A stretch of 64,000 bases of DNA. Source: Geminicoccus harenae (GTDB lineage: Bacteria > Pseudomonadota > Alphaproteobacteria > Geminicoccales > Geminicoccaceae). The stretch lies in contig NZ_JABGCL010000001.1 in the NCBI RefSeq assembly GCF_019800005.1, positions 186,001 to 250,000 of the forward strand. The letters are read 5' to 3'. Below are positions 28,318 through 37,832 of this stretch, piece after piece. Position numbers and translations under genes: made by a program. Under the pieces are notes generated by a model that was not told where the DNA came from, searched no databases, and saw only the letters and a list, made by a program, of their open reading frames with translations. Within the stretch, counting starts at the first letter, position 1. Every line of letters starts with the position of its first letter.

Positions 28318-28991
28318 AGCGGCTCTACGAGGTCAATTTCCTGGTGAAGCTCGTGGCCGCCTTCCTCGTGATGGCCGCCGCCTGGCTGGTGGCCAGCCCC
28401 TGGCCGGCCGTCCTGATCGCGGCCCTGGTCGTCTTGCTGCTCTGCGTCACGCGGGTGCCGGGGCTGGGCGGCTATTTGAAGGGTGCCGCCATCCTGGTCG
28501 CCATGGTGCTGGTGACCTGGTCGATCAATCTGGGCCTGCAGGGCCAGCCGCTGGCCGAGGCACTGCCCACGGCGGTGCGGATGGCGGCACGGCTGGTCGC
28601 CACCACCGCAGCCTTCTTCTTCGTGATGGAGACGAGCACGCCCGGCTCGATCCTGGCGGCGGCCAGTGCTGCGCGCTTCCCGCCCATGGCCACGCTGGTG
28701 CTGTCCCTGGTGTTCGGGATCATCCCGATGCTGCGCGAGGAGTTCCTGCGCATTGCCGATGCCCAGCGTGCCCGCGGCATGGAGATCGACGGGGTGCCCT
28801 TCCACACCCGGCTGCGCTATGCCCTGGCCCGCGGCATCCCGCTCCTGGTCCAGTCCATCCGCATGGCGCAGGCGATCTCCACTGCGCTCGCGGTGAACGG
28901 GTTCGATGCCGCCACCAAGCGCACGACCTGGCGCCAGGTCGGCCTGCTGGTGGAACCCCGCCTGCCGCTCAACGAGGTCCGCAAACCATGA
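28314..28991 (+). CDS. ecfT: ECF transporter T component
   Basis: 225 aa, hydrophobic N-terminal part with about five membrane helices followed by a cytoplasmic helical region carrying QRARGMEIDG, the Ala-Arg-Gly coupling motif by which EcfT grips the ATPases. GTG start at 28314 overlaps the ATPase stop, and its own stop overlaps the next start, so translation of A, T and phosphoribosyltransferase is coupled. Confidence 0.88.
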   Translation: MKRLYEVNFLVKLVAAFLVMAAAWLVASPWPAVLIAALVVLLLCVTRVPGLGGYLKGAAILVAMVLVTWSINLGLQGQPLAEALPTAVRMAARLVATTAAFFFVMETSTPGSILAAASAARFPPMATLVLSLVFGIIPMLREEFLRIADAQRARGMEIDGVPFHTRLRYALARGIPLLVQSIRMAQAISTALAVNGFDAATKRTTWRQVGLLVEPRLPLNEVRKP

Positions 28992-29611
28992 CGCCATCCC
29001 CTGTCACGACGCAGCACTGGACCGTGGACGTGGCCGGCCGCCCGGTCGAGCTGCCGATCGTGGCGATCAAGCCGGACTTCGCGATCTCCCTGATGATGGT
29101 GATCGACCTGGGCGTGAGCTTTCTGGATCATGCCGGCAAGGCCCTGGCCGAGCGGCTGAAGCCCCTGCGCCCGGACGTGATCGTGGGGCCTGCCACGCTC
29201 GGCATCCCGGTCGCCATCGAGGTGAGCCGGGCACTCGGCCTCGACCAGTATGTCGTCCTGCAGAAGTCGCCGAAGATCCATCTGGCGGACGCGCTGGTGG
29301 AGCCGATCACCTCGATCACCTCCAAGGGCGAGCAGCGCCTGCTGCTCGATCGGCGCGCCGTGCCGCTGCTGGCCGGCAAGCGGGCGGTGGTGGTCGACGA
29401 CGTGGTGGCGAGCGGCTCCAGCCTGAAGGGTGCGATCGCGCTGGCGCGTGCCGCGGGTGCGGAGGTGGTGGGGGCCGGCGTGGTGCTGACCGAGGCCCAT
29501 GAGTGGCGCGCCGTGCTGGGCGCGGACGCCGCCCTGGTGACCGGGCTGGGCCACATCCCGCAATTCGCGCCGGACGCGAACGGACGCTTCGCGCCGATCG
29601 CCGGGACCTGA
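28988..29611 (+). CDS. Purine/adenine-type phosphoribosyltransferase family protein
   Basis: 207 aa type I phosphoribosyltransferase. RAVVVDDVVASGSSLKGAI is the PRPP-binding motif (adjacent Asp residues plus the phosphate loop); VIVGPATLGIPVAIEVSRALG and YVVLQKSPKIHL match the adenine-phosphoribosyltransferase-like loops. These enzymes convert a free base and PRPP to a nucleotide, trapping the base in the cell. ATG overlaps the EcfT stop by 4 bp, so uptake and salvage are probably one unit. Exact base unknown; xanthine or guanine are alternatives to adenine. Confidence 0.88.
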   Translation: MTPSPVTTQHWTVDVAGRPVELPIVAIKPDFAISLMMVIDLGVSFLDHAGKALAERLKPLRPDVIVGPATLGIPVAIEVSRALGLDQYVVLQKSPKIHLADALVEPITSITSKGEQRLLLDRRAVPLLAGKRAVVVDDVVASGSSLKGAIALARAAGAEVVGAGVVLTEAHEWRAVLGADAALVTGLGHIPQFAPDANGRFAPIAGT

Positions 29612-29699
29612 CCGGCCCGCCGATCGGGCACCGCACGAGAAACCGCCGAGGCTCCGCCACGGGTAAACTCGCCGCGCACGACGCGCGATAGAACCGTGA

Positions 29700-30815
<1,116 letters not shown>

Positions 30816-30978
30816 GGCAACAACTCCTTCACCAAATCATGTCAATATCATGGACGTTTCTTCATTCATTCCTTAAACCGGTCCTGCCACTCCCGGTTAT
30901 CGGGAAAGACTGGAGGTCCCGCTTGAACGCCATTGCTGCCGCATCGCCGCCTTCGGCCCAGCAGCCGGCCTGAGCCCG

Positions 30979-31905
30979 ATGGCCCGCCGCCTGCCGCGAC
31001 TGTCGGTGCCGTTCAAGCTGGTCGTCGACCGCATGACCGTGGGCGCCCTGGTCGCCGCTTCCCTGATGCTGCTGGTGATCGGCAAGGCCGACCTGAAGCT
31101 GATCGACGCGCTCGCCACCAGTGCCGGTGACCTCGCCAGCCCAGCCCTGCGCCTGGTCAGCGCCCCGGTCGAGGCGGTGCGCGACGTCGCCCGCACGGTC
31201 GGCCAGACCATGGCGCTGGCCGAGGAGAACGCCCGCCTGCGCGGCCAGGTCGACCAGTTGCTCGGCTGGCAGGCGGAGGCGACCAGGCTGGCGGTGGAGA
31301 ACCGCGAGCTGCGGATCGCGGCCGCCATGCCGGTCGAGGCGCCGGCCATGCGGGTCGCCACCGCGGCGATCGTGGGCGACAGTGCCGGCAGCTTCGTCCA
31401 GACCCGGCTGATCGACGCCGGCAGCGGGCACGGCGTGGCGGTGGGCCATGCGGTGGTCGACGAGGCGGGCCTGGTCGGCCGGGTGGTGGCGGTGGGCCGG
31501 CGGAGTGCCCGGGTCCTGCTGATCACCGATCCCGCCGCCAAGATCCCGGTGATGGTCGAGGGCAGCGGCGACCGCGCCCTGATGGAGGGCGACGGCGGTC
31601 GCCGGCTGCGCCTGCGCTTCCTGCCGCGCGACCCGCGCTTCCAGCTCGGCGACCGGGTGGTCACCTCAGGGGAGGGCGGGCTGATCCCGCCGGGCATCGC
31701 GGTGGGCGTGATCAGCCGGGTCGGTGCCGCCGGAGTCGAGGTCGCGGCCTATGTCGACTGGGGCCGGCTCGACTATGTCCAGGTGCTGCGCGCCGAGCCG
31801 GTGGAAGCACCGGAGGCGGACGGGGCGGACTTGGCCGTCATGGACGCATCTTCCGTGGCGGGCAGCGTGGAGACGATCGCCGCGACCGGGACGGTGCTGC
31901 CGTGA
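30979..31905 (+). CDS. mreC: Rod-shape-determining protein MreC
   Basis: 308 aa. A short N-terminal cytoplasmic stretch, one TM helix (near residues 22-40), a coiled coil (ALAEENARLRGQVDQLLGWQ), then the beta-rich periplasmic MreC domain (AIVGDSAGSFVQTRLIDAGS; GLVGRVVAVGRRSARVLLIT; GDRVVTSGEGGLIPPGIAVG). MreC links MreB filaments to PBP2 and activates it. Its stop overlaps the mreD start by 4 bp. Confidence 0.96.
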   Translation: MARRLPRLSVPFKLVVDRMTVGALVAASLMLLVIGKADLKLIDALATSAGDLASPALRLVSAPVEAVRDVARTVGQTMALAEENARLRGQVDQLLGWQAEATRLAVENRELRIAAAMPVEAPAMRVATAAIVGDSAGSFVQTRLIDAGSGHGVAVGHAVVDEAGLVGRVVAVGRRSARVLLITDPAAKIPVMVEGSGDRALMEGDGGRRLRLRFLPRDPRFQLGDRVVTSGEGGLIPPGIAVGVISRVGAAGVEVAAYVDWGRLDYVQVLRAEPVEAPEADGADLAVMDASSVAGSVETIAATGTVLP

Positions 31906-32432
31906 CCGGGCTCATCACCCACAAGGCCGAGCTGCGGCTGCGCCAGCTCCTGCCGATCCTCACCGTGGCCGTGGCGCTGCTGCTCGACCTGGCGCCGCTG
32001 CCCGATGCCGGCCCGCAGGCCCAGGCGCCGAGGCTGACCTTCGCCGTCGTGTTCTTCTGGGCGCTGCACCGGCCGGAACTGCTGCCGCCACTGGCCCTGT
32101 TCCTGCTGGGCCTGGCGGGCGACCTGGTCGCCGGCAGCCTGATCGGGCTGGGCCCGGCCATGCTCCTGCTGCTGCGCGAGGCGGTGGCCCGGCAGCAGCG
32201 CCTCCTGCTGGCGGCCTCGCCGCTCGGGCGCTGGGTCGGCTTTGCCGGCTACGTGGCGGTGTTGATGGTGGCGGCCTGGCTCGTCACCTCCGCCCATGCC
32301 CTGCGCTGGCAGGCGATCGACCCCCTGGCCGTGCAGGCGCTGCTCACCGTGCTGGCCTGGCCGGTGGTCGCGGTCCTGCTGATCCAGGTCCATGCGCGGC
32401 TGCCGCGAGCGCGCCATGCAGCAGGAGGCTGA
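31902..32432 (+). CDS. mreD: Rod-shape-determining protein MreD
   Basis: 176 aa, strongly hydrophobic with five or six helices, the expected MreD size. It overlaps mreC by 4 bp (GTG start at 31902) and mrdA by 17 bp. Sequence conservation of MreD is low, so the call leans on position between mreC and mrdA; FFWALHRPELLPPLALFLLG is typical of the alphaproteobacterial branch. Confidence 0.92.
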   Translation: MTGLITHKAELRLRQLLPILTVAVALLLDLAPLPDAGPQAQAPRLTFAVVFFWALHRPELLPPLALFLLGLAGDLVAGSLIGLGPAMLLLLREAVARQQRLLLAASPLGRWVGFAGYVAVLMVAAWLVTSAHALRWQAIDPLAVQALLTVLAWPVVAVLLIQVHARLPRARHAAGG

Positions 32433-34275
32433 GCGCCTCCGCTGGTTCAAGCGCCGCTCCCTCCTGCTGGGGGCGGGGACCTGCGGGCTGTTCGGCACGC
32501 TGGTCGGCCGGCTCTGGTACCTGCAGATGGCAGAAGGCCAGCGCTACCAGCTCCTGTCGGAATCCAACCGGGTCAGCGAGCGGCTGATCCTCCCGTCGCG
32601 CGGCCGGATCCTGGACCGCGGCGGCCGCCCGCTCGCGGACAATGCCGCCACCTACCGGGTCCGGGTGGTGCGCGAGCTGACCCCCGACCTGCCGGGCACG
32701 CTGGAGCGCCTGGGCGGGCTGCTGGGCCTCTCACGAGAGCGGATCGCCGAGATCCTGGCCCAGGCGCAGGCCCGGCCGCGCTTCGTGCCGGTGGGCGTGC
32801 GCGAGGACCTGTCCTGGGAGGAGGTGGCGCGGATCGCGGTACGCGCACCCGAACTGCCCGGCATCATCCTGGATGCGGGCACCGTCCGCCACTACCCCGA
32901 GGCCGCCACGCTGGCCCATGTGCTGGGCTATGTCGGCCCGGTGAGCGAGCCGGAGCTGAAGGGCGAGAGCGACCCGCTCCTGCAGATGCCGGAGTTCCGG
33001 ATCGGCAAGCAGGGGGTCGAGCGGGCCTATGACCCGCTCCTGCGTGGCAGGGCCGGCCTGTCCCGGGTGGAGGTCAACGCGGTCGGCCGCGAGATGCGCG
33101 AGATCGACCGCAGCGAGGGCACGCCCGGCCAGGACCTGACCCTCTCGCTCGACCTCGACCTGCAGCGCTTCGCAATGAGCCGCCTGTCCGCCGAGACCGG
33201 TGCCGCGGCGGCCCTGCTGGATGTGCGCGATGGGGGCGTCCTGGCGCTGGCCTCGGTGCCGAGCTTCGACCCGAGCCTGTTCCAGAACGGCATCTCGCAG
33301 CGCAACTGGGCGAGCCTGCGCGACGACAAGCTCGCCCCGATGGTCAACAAGGCGTTCAAGGGCGAGTACCCGCCGGGCTCGACCTTCAAGATGATGACCG
33401 CGATCGCCGGGCTGGAGACCGGGGTGATCAAGCCGGACACCAGGATCCGCTGTACCGGCTCGATCTGGATGGGCAGCATCGAGTTCCATTGCTGGAAGAA
33501 GGGCGGCCATGGCGCGGTCGACCTCGCCCAGTCCCTGGAGCGCTCCTGCGACTGCTATCATTACGAGGTGGCGCGCCGGCTCGGCATCGACCGCCTGGCC
33601 GAGTACGCCCGGCGCTTCGGCTTAGGGGAGCGCACCGGGATCGACCTGCCGGGCGAGCGCCCGGGCGTCGTGCCCACCGTCGCCTGGAAGCGCGCCACGC
33701 TGGACCAGCCCTGGCATCGCGGCGAGACCCTGATCTCCGGGATCGGCCAGGGCTATGTGCTGGCGACGCCCTTGCAGCTCGCGGTGATGACAGCACGGCT
33801 GTGCAATGGCGGCCTGAAGATCGCACCCTGGCTGGTGCGGGGCGGCGAGCGCCAGCTCGCCTGCTGCACCGCGCTGGAGCCGGTGGGCGTGGCCAAAGAG
33901 CATCTGGACGTGGTGCTGGACGGCATGTTCCGGGTGGTGAACAGCCCGTCCGGCACCGCCCGCTCGGCCGCCTTGCATACGCCGGGCGTGCTGATGGCCG
34001 GCAAGACCGGCACCTCCCAGGTCCGGCGGATCACCAAGGCCGACCGCCTGTCCGGCGCCTACAAGCGCAAGGACATCCCCTGGGAGCATCGCGACCATGC
34101 GCTGTTCGTGGGCTTCGCGCCCCATGAGCAGCCGCGCTACGCGGTGGCGGTGGTGGTCGAGCATGGCGGCGGCGGCTCGGCCGTGGCTGCACCGATCGCC
34201 CGCGACCTGCTGGACCGGGCCCTGCAGCTCGACGCGACCGTGGCCGCCTCGCCGCGTGCCGACGAGCCGGCCTGA
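32416..34275 (+). CDS. mrdA: Penicillin-binding protein 2 (elongasome transpeptidase)
   Basis: 619 aa. N-terminal TM anchor (LLLGAGTCGLFGTLVGRLWY), PBP dimerisation domain with RGRILDRGGRPLADN, then the transpeptidase domain: PGSTFKMM with catalytic Ser322, the second motif SCD in ERSCDCYHYEVARRLG (SAD in E. coli PBP2), and AGKTGTSQ as the third. It cross-links peptidoglycan during elongation with RodA. The start at ATG 32416 (MQQEAERL) is chosen; an in-frame ATG at 32392 lies further inside mreD. Confidence 0.96.
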   Translation: MQQEAERLRWFKRRSLLLGAGTCGLFGTLVGRLWYLQMAEGQRYQLLSESNRVSERLILPSRGRILDRGGRPLADNAATYRVRVVRELTPDLPGTLERLGGLLGLSRERIAEILAQAQARPRFVPVGVREDLSWEEVARIAVRAPELPGIILDAGTVRHYPEAATLAHVLGYVGPVSEPELKGESDPLLQMPEFRIGKQGVERAYDPLLRGRAGLSRVEVNAVGREMREIDRSEGTPGQDLTLSLDLDLQRFAMSRLSAETGAAAALLDVRDGGVLALASVPSFDPSLFQNGISQRNWASLRDDKLAPMVNKAFKGEYPPGSTFKMMTAIAGLETGVIKPDTRIRCTGSIWMGSIEFHCWKKGGHGAVDLAQSLERSCDCYHYEVARRLGIDRLAEYARRFGLGERTGIDLPGERPGVVPTVAWKRATLDQPWHRGETLISGIGQGYVLATPLQLAVMTARLCNGGLKIAPWLVRGGERQLACCTALEPVGVAKEHLDVVLDGMFRVVNSPSGTARSAALHTPGVLMAGKTGTSQVRRITKADRLSGAYKRKDIPWEHRDHALFVGFAPHEQPRYAVAVVVEHGGGGSAVAAPIARDLLDRALQLDATVAASPRADEPA

Positions 34276-34288
34276 GGAGGGCTGCCGC

Positions 34289-35425
34289 ATGGAACTCCAC
34301 CTCAAGGCGCCTACCCTCTCGCTGGCCGACAAGCTCTGGTCGATCAACTGGCTGCTGGTGGCCCTGCTCTGCCTGATCGGTGCCGTCGGCTATGCCGTGC
34401 TCTACTCGGCGGCCGGCGGCTCGCCCGAGCCCTGGGCGTTCCGCCATGCCGTGCGCCTGGCGGCCGGGCTCTGCCTCATGCTGCTGCTGGCGCTCGTCGA
34501 CGTGCGGGTCTGGTTCAAGATCGCCTATCCGTTGTTCGCGTTCGGCGTGGCGCTGCTGGTCGCGGTGGACGTGATGGGCTTTGCCGCCAAGGGGGCGCAG
34601 CGCTGGATCGACCTGGGGCCGGTCCAGCTCCAGCCGTCGGAGATCATGAAGATCGCGCTGATCCTGGTGCTGGCGCGCTGGTTCCATCCAGCCTGGCTGG
34701 ACGACGTGCGCCGGCCCCTGTTCCTGGTCGTGCCGCTGCTGATGGTGGCGGTCCCGGTGGCGCTGGTGATGGTGCAGCCCGACCTCGGCACCGCGATCAC
34801 CCTGATCACGCTGGGCGGCACGCTGTTCTTCGCCACCGGGGTGCGCTGGTGGAAGTTCGCGCTGGTGATAGCATTGGTGCTGGCGGTGCTGCCGGTCGGC
34901 TGGGAGATGATGCACGACTACCAGCGCCAGCGCGTGCTCACCTTTCTCGACCCCGAGAACGACCCGCTGGGGGCCGGCTACCACATCATCCAGTCCAAGA
35001 TCGCCCTGGGCTCGGGCGGCTTCTGGGGCAAGGGCTACCTCCATGGCTCGCAGGCCCAGCTCAACTACCTGCCCGAGAAGCACACCGACTTCGCCTTCAC
35101 CACGCTCGCCGAGGAGACCGGCTTCGTCGGCGCCACCGCGACGCTCGCCTTGTTCCTGGGCGTGGTGCTGATGGGCATCCATGCCGCCACGCGCGCGCGC
35201 AGCCAGTTCGCCCGGCTGGTGATCATCGGGCTCAGCATGAACTTCGCGGTCTATGCCGTGATCAACACCGCCATGGTGATGGGCCTGATCCCGGTGGTGG
35301 GCATCCCCTTGCCGATGATCAGCTATGGCGGGACGGTGATGCTCACCGTGCTGATCGGCTTCGGCATCCTCCTCTCCGCCGACGTCCATCGCGACATGCC
35401 GATCCTGCGCTATCCCCGTCGCTGA
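34289..35425 (+). CDS. mrdB: Peptidoglycan glycosyltransferase RodA
   Basis: 378 aa SEDS-family membrane protein with about ten helices. Conserved segments: AAKGAQRWIDLGPVQLQPSE, VQPDLGTAITLITLGGTLF, and YLPEKHTDFAFTTLAEETGF, which includes the Asp essential for glycan polymerisation in SEDS enzymes. GAGGAGG (34274-34280), overlapping the mrdA stop, is an excellent ribosome site 8 bases before ATG 34289. It partners PBP2 encoded directly upstream. Confidence 0.97.
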   Translation: MELHLKAPTLSLADKLWSINWLLVALLCLIGAVGYAVLYSAAGGSPEPWAFRHAVRLAAGLCLMLLLALVDVRVWFKIAYPLFAFGVALLVAVDVMGFAAKGAQRWIDLGPVQLQPSEIMKIALILVLARWFHPAWLDDVRRPLFLVVPLLMVAVPVALVMVQPDLGTAITLITLGGTLFFATGVRWWKFALVIALVLAVLPVGWEMMHDYQRQRVLTFLDPENDPLGAGYHIIQSKIALGSGGFWGKGYLHGSQAQLNYLPEKHTDFAFTTLAEETGFVGATATLALFLGVVLMGIHAATRARSQFARLVIIGLSMNFAVYAVINTAMVMGLIPVVGIPLPMISYGGTVMLTVLIGFGILLSADVHRDMPILRYPRR

Positions 35426-35490
35426 CGATCCGGCCGGGGCGCATCTCCGGAACCTCGCTGTCCATCGGCCGATTGGGACAGGATCCAAGG

Positions 35491-35736
35491 ATGGCGATGC
35501 TCATGGCCGACGACGAAACCAATCTGGAGCAGGCGCGGCGGCATGTGCGCGAGGCGACCGCGCGCTTGACCGAACAGCGGGCGCGGGTCGCCGAGCTGGA
35601 GAGGGACGGCCACGAGGCCACCCCGTCCCGCGAGCTGCTCGCGACCATGGAGGAGTCGTTCCGCCTGATGCAGGAACATCTCGAGGTCGAGGAGCAGGAG
35701 GCACGGCAGGCAGAAGCCCTCCCTCCCGGCGCCTGA
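35491..35736 (+). CDS. Small charged coiled-coil protein, unknown
   Basis: 81 aa, no family recognised. From about residue 10 to 70 it is a heptad-rich, highly charged helix (ARRHVREATARLTEQRARVA, then EESFRLMQEHLEVEEQEA). No signal peptide or TM. ATGs at 35491, 35497 and 35503 are all possible; AAGGA at 35488-35492 favours 35497. It lies 65 bp after rodA and may share its transcript. Confidence 0.5.
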   Translation: MAMLMADDETNLEQARRHVREATARLTEQRARVAELERDGHEATPSRELLATMEESFRLMQEHLEVEEQEARQAEALPPGA

Positions 35737-35775
35737 TGCCTGCAACCGGCCGGCCGACTGTGCGGCAGGCGTGGC

Positions 35776-36033
35776 TCAGGGAGTGAACGAACCGGCCCCG
35801 CTGCCGCCGAAACCATCGAAGCCGCCGCTGGCACTCCCGGCCGTCGGGCCGCCGACGCCGGCACCGCCCACGCCACCCGCCGTTGCGCCGCCGACCCCGG
35901 CACTGCCTTCCTCGGCTGCGTTGACCTCGCGCTGCTCGTCCGGGTCCAGCGAGCTCACCGGCCGGTCGGCGCAACCCGCCAGGGCCAGGAGCACGAGTGC
36001 TGCGGCCGCTCCTGCCCGTCCCGTCGTCCCCAT
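35776..36033 (-). CDS. Small glycine-rich lipoprotein
   Basis: 85 aa. Signal peptide with lipobox LALAGC (Cys near residue 21), so a membrane-anchored lipoprotein. The mature part has a short acidic stretch (SLDPDEQREVNAAEE) and then a Gly/Ala-rich tail of repeated GGxxAGG units ending GGSGAGSFTP. No known domain. Divergent from the TPP riboswitch and transporter operon. Confidence 0.6.
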   Translation of the reverse strand: MGTTGRAGAAAALVLLALAGCADRPVSSLDPDEQREVNAAEEGSAGVGGATAGGVGGAGVGGPTAGSASGGFDGFGGSGAGSFTP

Positions 36034-36139
36034 GCCGGTTCTCCACCCAGTTCAGTGTGGCAATAATGGCTGTGGCCCGGTCGTGGTTCCGGGCAGCGGC
36101 AAAAGACCGTTCTCAAACGCATCGGGAACGCCTATGCCC

Positions 36140-36250
36140 TCCTTGTCCAAGGGGGGTCCCGGCGAGGGGCTGAGAGGTCATTGGCGCGGCGGCCGGCCGT
36201 GCAGCATGACGACCCTTCGAACCTGATCCAGTTCACACTGGCGAAGGGAT
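36140..36250 (+). promoter_or_regulatory. TPP riboswitch (THI element)
   Basis: The thi-box core is clear: GGGGTCCC followed by GGGGCTGAGAGG (36166-36177), a variable P3 stem, then GACCCTTCGAACCTGATCCA (36211-36230) and CACTGGCGAAGGGATGGGAG (36236-36255). These are the pyrimidine- and pyrophosphate-sensing segments of the thiamine pyrophosphate aptamer. The 3' end includes the GGGATGGGAG purine stretch 5 bases before the ATG of the next gene, so ligand binding probably hides that ribosome site (translational control). Confidence 0.95.
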
Positions 36251-36259
36251 GGGAGCGGC

Positions 36260-37063
36260 ATGGCCATATCGACAGTTTCCTCACGTCCCGATCCGCTGCG
36301 CGCCGCAGCGCCGGTGCCGGGACCCGAGCTGGCCCTGACCGTGCCGAGCCTGCGCTTCGACGGGCAGCCTCTCTTCCAGGATCTCCACCTCACCCTGCCG
36401 GCCGGGCGCTGGACCTGCCTGCTCGGGCCGTCCGGCGTGGGCAAGACCACGCTTCTGCGCCTGATCGCCGGGCTGGAGCCGGGCGGCCAGCTACGCGTGG
36501 ACGGTCGGGCAGGGCCGGCCGCGGTGGCGTTCATGGCCCAGCAGGACCTGCTGCTGCCCTGGCTCAGCGTGCGCGACAACGTCCTGCTGGGCCACCGCCT
36601 GCGCGGCATGCCGCGCGGGGAGCGTTCAGCACTGGCGGAGCAGGCGGAGGAGCTCCTGGCGCGGGTGGGGCTGGCCGGCTACGCGCAGGCCCGGCCGGCC
36701 ACCCTGTCCGGCGGGATGCGCCAGCGGGTGGCGCTGGCGCGCACCCTGATGGAGCAGCGGCCGATCGTCCTGATGGACGAGCCGTTCTCGGCCCTCGACG
36801 CCGTGACCCGCCACCGGCTGCAGGACCTGGCGGCCGAGCTGCTGGCAGGGCGCACCGTGCTGCTGGTGACCCACCATCCCCTGGAAGCGCTGCGCCTGGG
36901 CCACCGGGTCTGGGTGCTGGCCGGGCGGCCGGTGCGGCTGGAGGGGCCGATCCGCCCGGACGGCCAGATCCCGCGTGATCCGGCGGCACCGGCACTGCTG
37001 CGGCTGCAGGCCCGGCTGATGGACGAGCTGCTGGCCTCGGCCGAAGCGACGGAGCCGGCATGA
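36260..37063 (+). CDS. thiZ: ABC transporter ATPase for thiamine precursor (ThiZ-like)
   Basis: 267 aa. Walker A GPSGVGKTTLLRLIAG, Q-loop AFMAQQDLLLPWLSV, signature LSGGMRQRVALARTLM, Walker B IVLMDEPFSALDA, H-loop LLVTHHPLEA, all intact. It energises an importer of the NMT1/taurine type. Start ATG 36260 sits 10 bases after the TPP aptamer core. Overlaps the permease gene by 4 bp. Known TPP-riboswitch-controlled relatives import formylaminopyrimidine, a salvageable HMP precursor; that substrate is inferred. Confidence 0.92.
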   Translation: MAISTVSSRPDPLRAAAPVPGPELALTVPSLRFDGQPLFQDLHLTLPAGRWTCLLGPSGVGKTTLLRLIAGLEPGGQLRVDGRAGPAAVAFMAQQDLLLPWLSVRDNVLLGHRLRGMPRGERSALAEQAEELLARVGLAGYAQARPATLSGGMRQRVALARTLMEQRPIVLMDEPFSALDAVTRHRLQDLAAELLAGRTVLLVTHHPLEALRLGHRVWVLAGRPVRLEGPIRPDGQIPRDPAAPALLRLQARLMDELLASAEATEPA

Positions 37064-37815
37064 GGGCGCTGCGTCCGCTCGGCACGGTGGGGGGGCTGCT
37101 GCTGTTCTGGCAGCTCGCCGTGTGGCTCACCGGCGTGCCGCCCTACATCCTGCCGGGCCCGCTGGCGGTGGGCCAGGCGCTGGTAGGGCGCGCTTCCCTG
37201 CTCGCCGGCCATGCCGGGATCACGCTGACCGAGATCCTGCTGGGCTTCGCGCTCGGCAGCCTGGCCGGTGCGCTGGCCGCCCTCCTGCTGGTGGCATCGC
37301 GGCATGCCCGGCGCTGGCTGATGCCGGTCCTGGTGATGAGCCAGGCCCTGCCGGTGTTCGCCCTGGCCCCGCTGCTGGTGCTCTGGCTGGGCTTCGGGCT
37401 CGGATCGAAGATCGCGATGGCGGTGCTGATCATCTTCTTCCCGGTGACGCTCACCTTCTTCGACGGGCTGCGGCGCACCGAGACCGGCTGGCTGGAGCTG
37501 GCGCGGGTCATGGGGGCCGGGCCCAGTGCCATGCTCTGGCAGATCCGCCTGCCCGCCTCGCTGCCGGCGCTGGGCTCCGGCCTGCGTGTGGCCGCCGCGG
37601 TGGCGCCGATCGGTGCGGTGGTCGGCGAATGGGTCGGCTCGTCCGGCGGCCTCGGTTTTTTGATGCTGCACGCCAATGCCCGCATGCAGGTCGACCTGAT
37701 GTTCGCGGCCCTGGCGATCCTGGCGGTCATGGCGGTCGGCCTGTGGTGGACGGTCGACCGGGTCATGGCGGCACTCGTCCGCTGGCAGCCCGACACCTAC
37801 CAGAACCCTCGCTGA
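37060..37815 (+). CDS. thiX: ABC transporter permease for thiamine precursor (ThiX-like)
   Basis: 251 aa with about six helices and a BPD_transp_1 domain. The EAA-type loop is LELARVMGAGPSAMLWQIRL, followed by PASLPALGSGLRVAAAVAPI and GAVVGEWVGSSGGLGFLM, typical of the SsuC/ThiX group. ATG overlaps the ATPase stop by 4 bp; 17 bp separate it from the binding-protein gene. Confidence 0.92.
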   Translation: MRALRPLGTVGGLLLFWQLAVWLTGVPPYILPGPLAVGQALVGRASLLAGHAGITLTEILLGFALGSLAGALAALLLVASRHARRWLMPVLVMSQALPVFALAPLLVLWLGFGLGSKIAMAVLIIFFPVTLTFFDGLRRTETGWLELARVMGAGPSAMLWQIRLPASLPALGSGLRVAAAVAPIGAVVGEWVGSSGGLGFLMLHANARMQVDLMFAALAILAVMAVGLWWTVDRVMAALVRWQPDTYQNPR

Positions 37816-37832
37816 GACGAAGGAGGCCCCTC

